A DNA stretch of 37,741 nt from positions 125,248 through 162,988 of the forward strand of contig JAGXLU010000001.1 of assembly GCA_018334565.1 (NCBI GenBank), given 5' to 3'. This stretch comes from Halanaerobiales bacterium. GTDB taxonomy: Bacteria; Bacillota; Halanaerobiia; Halanaerobiales; M55B127. The notes under the pieces were generated by a model. The model was not told the DNA's origin. It did no database searches and saw nothing but the letters and a program-made list of their open reading frames with translations. Below are positions 35,472 through 37,741 of this stretch, in pieces (position 1 is the first letter of the stretch; each line of letters opens with the position of its first letter). Position numbers and translations under genes: made by a program.

Positions 35472-35951
35472 TTAACTTCCTTCTTCCTGAAAATCATATA
35501 CCATAATATCTACCTTTTCTTTTCTATATATTACTTTTTGATAAGGTTTCCATCCCAATTGTTCATAAAAACTGCTTTGATCAGGAGTAAATAGATATAT
35601 TTTATTAAAGTCCAATTTTACCGCTTCTTTTAATATTCTCTTAACTAATCTAGAACCATATCCTTTTTTTCTCTGATCTTCTTTTACATAGACATCTGCC
35701 ATCCATGGTTTTAACTCGGGATGAGTTTTCATATCACTATCAACGATGGAAGCTGTTCCAACTGGATTATCTTCTTTAATAGCAACTAAAATTATCGGTA
35801 ATAAGTTGTTTTTTTTATCTATTTTGGCTTGCTTTTTTTTAAACCAATCTAACTCTGTACTGTTAACATCATGATGACCCCACTCTTTGTATAGCCAGCT
35901 ATTAATTTTTTTTAAATGTTTTTGTCTCTCTGTAATATTAACTATTTTCAA
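35472..35951 (-). CDS. GNAT family N-acetyltransferase, TTG start
   Basis: A 159-residue acetyltransferase. The acetyl-CoA loop reads RKKGYGSRLVKRILKEA, preceded by PWMADVYVKEDQ, and followed by IYLFTPDQSSFYEQLGWK, a typical GNAT C-terminus. Substrate not predictable. TTG 35951 with AGGAG nine bases upstream is used in place of a TTG that abuts the ribosome site. It is first in a set with the PHP and YccF genes. Confidence 0.85.
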   Translation of the reverse strand: MKIVNITERQKHLKKINSWLYKEWGHHDVNSTELDWFKKKQAKIDKKNNLLPIILVAIKEDNPVGTASIVDSDMKTHPELKPWMADVYVKEDQRKKGYGSRLVKRILKEAVKLDFNKIYLFTPDQSSFYEQLGWKPYQKVIYRKEKVDIMVYDFQEEGS

Positions 35952-36062
35952 TATTAACAACTCCTAATAATATAAAATCTTATAATTTATTTCCACATAA
36001 TTTAAAATTCCTGTTTTTATAATAATTCTTTTATTATAACTTATTTCCTTTATTAAATTTTT

Positions 36063-36091
36063 AAAACTCATGAATTTTTTCATGAGTTTTT
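36063..36091. terminator. Bidirectional-looking terminator after tudS
   Basis: AAAACTCATGA (36064-36074 region) and TCATGAGTTTT form an 11-bp inverted repeat around a short A/T loop, with T runs on both outer sides. It lies downstream of the minus-strand tudS gene. A further copy of CATGAGTTTTT lies at 36125-36135. The rest of 35961-36197 is AT-rich and also holds a 9-bp inverted repeat, TTATAATAA and TTATTATAA, at 36017-36039. Confidence 0.7.
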
Positions 36092-36197
36092 ACTAAATAC
36101 AGAAATATATTATATATAAATATACATGAGTTTTTTTGTTTAATTAATTTAATCATATTATATAAATAACATAGAACTTTACTTGATATATAAAATA

Positions 36198-36638
36198 TCA
36201 AACACTTATCTTATCTAAATCTTTTATTGTAAATAACTTAAAGCCATTTTCTTTTAATAATCCTGATGTAACGCCCTCTCCTTTAATAAGTTTTTTATTA
36301 AAACTACCATCATAAATATTATACACTCCACAGGAAGGCGATCTCTCCATAAAAATAGCACCTTCTGCTTTTAATATTTGTGCAATTTTTAATGTATTAT
36401 GTGCGCCTCTTTTAAATTGTTCTGTCTTATTTTCTCCTTTAATATTTATAACCTTAAATTCATTGTTTTGACTTACTATTTCACAGGGATCACGAGGTGT
36501 TTTTAATCCCCCCATTATTTCTGGACAAACCGGATATAGAAGTGCATTTTTAAAGAGCTCATATAATTTCTGGTTAAAATTATTATTTCCATCATACCTT
36601 GAGTTAACACCTAATAAACATGCACTTACTAAATACAT
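36198..36638 (-). CDS. DUF523 / TudS-like desulfurase family protein
   Basis: A 146-residue protein of the DUF523 family, whose characterised member TudS is a [4Fe-4S] thiouracil desulfurase. The three cluster cysteines fit C7 (SACLLGV), C38 (VCPE) and C103 (RSPSCG). RYDG and MGGLKTPRDP are also family features. Whether this copy acts on thiouracil or another thiolated compound is not known. ATG directly follows the transporter stop, with AAGGGG inside the end of that gene. Confidence 0.85.
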   Translation of the reverse strand: MYLVSACLLGVNSRYDGNNNFNQKLYELFKNALLYPVCPEIMGGLKTPRDPCEIVSQNNEFKVINIKGENKTEQFKRGAHNTLKIAQILKAEGAIFMERSPSCGVYNIYDGSFNKKLIKGEGVTSGLLKENGFKLFTIKDLDKISV

Positions 36639-37559
36639 CTAATCAGCCCCTTTTAATATTTTGTTATCCTTATTTTTTAAATATATTATAATTCCAGCAG
36701 ATATAATAATTAATAATCCACCCAAGATATTAATATTAGTAACTGACTCATTAAATATTAATGATCCCCAGATCATAAATTCAAAAACACTAATTAAGGC
36801 GATCATTGAAATAGATCCAGAGCTTATATATCTTGCAGCTTTTGTAAAAAATATTTGGGTAATCAAATCAAAAGTTCCTGCTGAAAATATCAATATGAAA
36901 TAATAAGGTGTATAGTCAGTAATTTCTGATAAAACTATAGGCAAGGTAAATATAAACCCAGTTATAAGCATAATTGCAATTATTAATATATAATGAAAGT
37001 TTAAAATATTTAATTTTCTCAATAAAACTAAATCAAAAGCAATTAAACTGGCAGAAAACAAAACCAATAAATGAGCAGTTTCAAATCCAATTACAAATGG
37101 ATTTCTGATTAAAAATACCCCTGTTATTCCTAATAACGTAGTTAATAATATTTTAGTTGAAAGTTTTTCTTTTAATAAAAAGTAGGCAATGAAAACTGTA
37201 AATATAGGATTTATATTTGATAAAGTACCAATCTCACTAATATCTGCTTTTGCTATCGCAACAAATAAAGTTAGAGCAGAAAGTGTACTGATAAGACCTC
37301 TCATTATATACCACTTTAAATTATTTTTATCTTTAATAATATCTAAATTAAAACTTTTAATCGGCCTATTTTTAATATATATGAAAAATAATATTATAAA
37401 GCCTGTAATTGATCTCCAAAAAATAGCATGTATGGGGTTTATTTGGCTGGAACTAATCTTAATAAATGTTTGACCAGTTGTGCCAAACAAAGTACCTATA
37501 AAAACCAAGAGAGTTCCCAGTATTGTTTTTTTATCAATATCTCGAAGAATTTTGGGCAA
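36639..37559 (-). CDS. EamA/DMT superfamily transporter, TTG start
   Basis: A 306-residue membrane protein with ten predicted helices arranged as two EamA repeats. The first includes FGTTGQTFIKISSSQINPIHAIFWRSITG; each repeat ends with a typical helix such as NINPIFTVFIAYFLLKEKLS and ISVFEFMIWGSLIFNESV. Such proteins export or import metabolites; the substrate is unknown. TTG 37559 with GAGGTGAA upstream is chosen; an earlier in-frame TTG has no ribosome site. It is co-directional with and adjacent to tudS. Confidence 0.9.
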   Translation of the reverse strand: MPKILRDIDKKTILGTLLVFIGTLFGTTGQTFIKISSSQINPIHAIFWRSITGFIILFFIYIKNRPIKSFNLDIIKDKNNLKWYIMRGLISTLSALTLFVAIAKADISEIGTLSNINPIFTVFIAYFLLKEKLSTKILLTTLLGITGVFLIRNPFVIGFETAHLLVLFSASLIAFDLVLLRKLNILNFHYILIIAIMLITGFIFTLPIVLSEITDYTPYYFILIFSAGTFDLITQIFFTKAARYISSGSISMIALISVFEFMIWGSLIFNESVTNINILGGLLIIISAGIIIYLKNKDNKILKGAD

Positions 37560-37650
37560 ATTATTCACCTCAAAAAAAACCAAGTTTATAATTATATTTC
37601 TTTATAAAACTTGTTAGTCCTTCAATTTTTTTCCATTGTAAATATAAAAA

Positions 37651-37726
37651 TGGCTCCCCGAGTAGGACTTGAACCTACGACTCGATGGTTAACAGCCATC
37701 TGCTCTACCAACTGAGCTATCGGGGA
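37651..37726 (-). tRNA. tRNA-Asn (anticodon GTT)
   Basis: Read on the minus strand the gene is 76 bases: acceptor TCCCCGA pairs with TCGGGGA, and CCA is encoded. The D-arm reads GCTCAGTTGGTAGAGC, the anticodon loop CTGTTAA sits between GATGG and CCATC, and the T-arm contains GGTTCAAGTCC. The anticodon GTT (37691-37693) reads AAC and AAT. Confidence 0.98.
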
Positions 37727-37741
37727 ACACAATAAAAAAAT

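Overview
The window reads as chromosomal DNA of a low-G+C Gram-positive bacterium (Bacillota, anaerobic Clostridia or Halanaerobiia type; genus not determined). The evidence is strong AGGAGG-type ribosome sites, frequent TTG starts, an isoleucine T-box, DivIVA and YlmH next to ileS, a PASTA-bearing division transpeptidase, and a MurE with the meso-diaminopimelate motif DNPR. Almost every gene is on the minus strand; perR is the only confident plus-strand gene. Nothing resembles a prophage, insertion sequence or CRISPR array.

Region 1 (1-7121, read right to left): pgeF, a HlyD-like membrane protein, yggS, yggT, ylmH, divIVA, then ileS, which has its own sigma-A promoter and T-box leader and is cut by the left edge. 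This is the ylm block usually found beside ftsZ, but sepF is absent and the HlyD-like gene lies between pgeF and yggS.

Region 2 (7228-23364): a near-complete division and cell-wall cluster in the order mraZ, rsmH, ftsL, PASTA PBP, murE, murF, mraY, murD, ftsW/spoVE, murG, murC, ftsQ, ftsA, ftsZ. The genes are tightly packed, often with one- to eleven-base overlaps or gaps. Three 10-bp-spaced AGTGGT repeats precede mraZ and look like the MraZ operator. ftsA-ftsZ has a separate consensus promoter and a terminator after ftsZ. murB is not in the cluster.

Region 3 (23445-28657): trpS-ddl-dinB form an operon ending in a strong terminator. trpS is divergent from perR, a peroxide-sensing Fur-family regulator with all the PerR metal ligands. 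Beyond perR, facing it, is a two-gene operon: an AhpD-like CxxC protein and an unusual fusion of a TrmO tRNA-methyltransferase domain to a complete RNase HI domain. Its promoter carries a near-perfect PerR box and an 18-bp palindrome over the -35, so this looks like a local peroxide-response module and is the most interesting part of the window.

Region 4 (28739-37726): accessory and housekeeping genes: phosphohexomutase, a small DUF4359-like protein, two GNAT acetyltransferases, a cation-diffusion-facilitator exporter, a TspO-like protein, a SagB-type nitroreductase, a YccF protein, a PHP phosphoesterase, a TudS/DUF523 protein, an EamA transporter and tRNA-Asn(GTT).

Many starts were moved inward from the longest open frame to the codon with a well-placed ribosome site; those choices are stated per gene. 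Family names rest on motif recognition by eye, without database searches.
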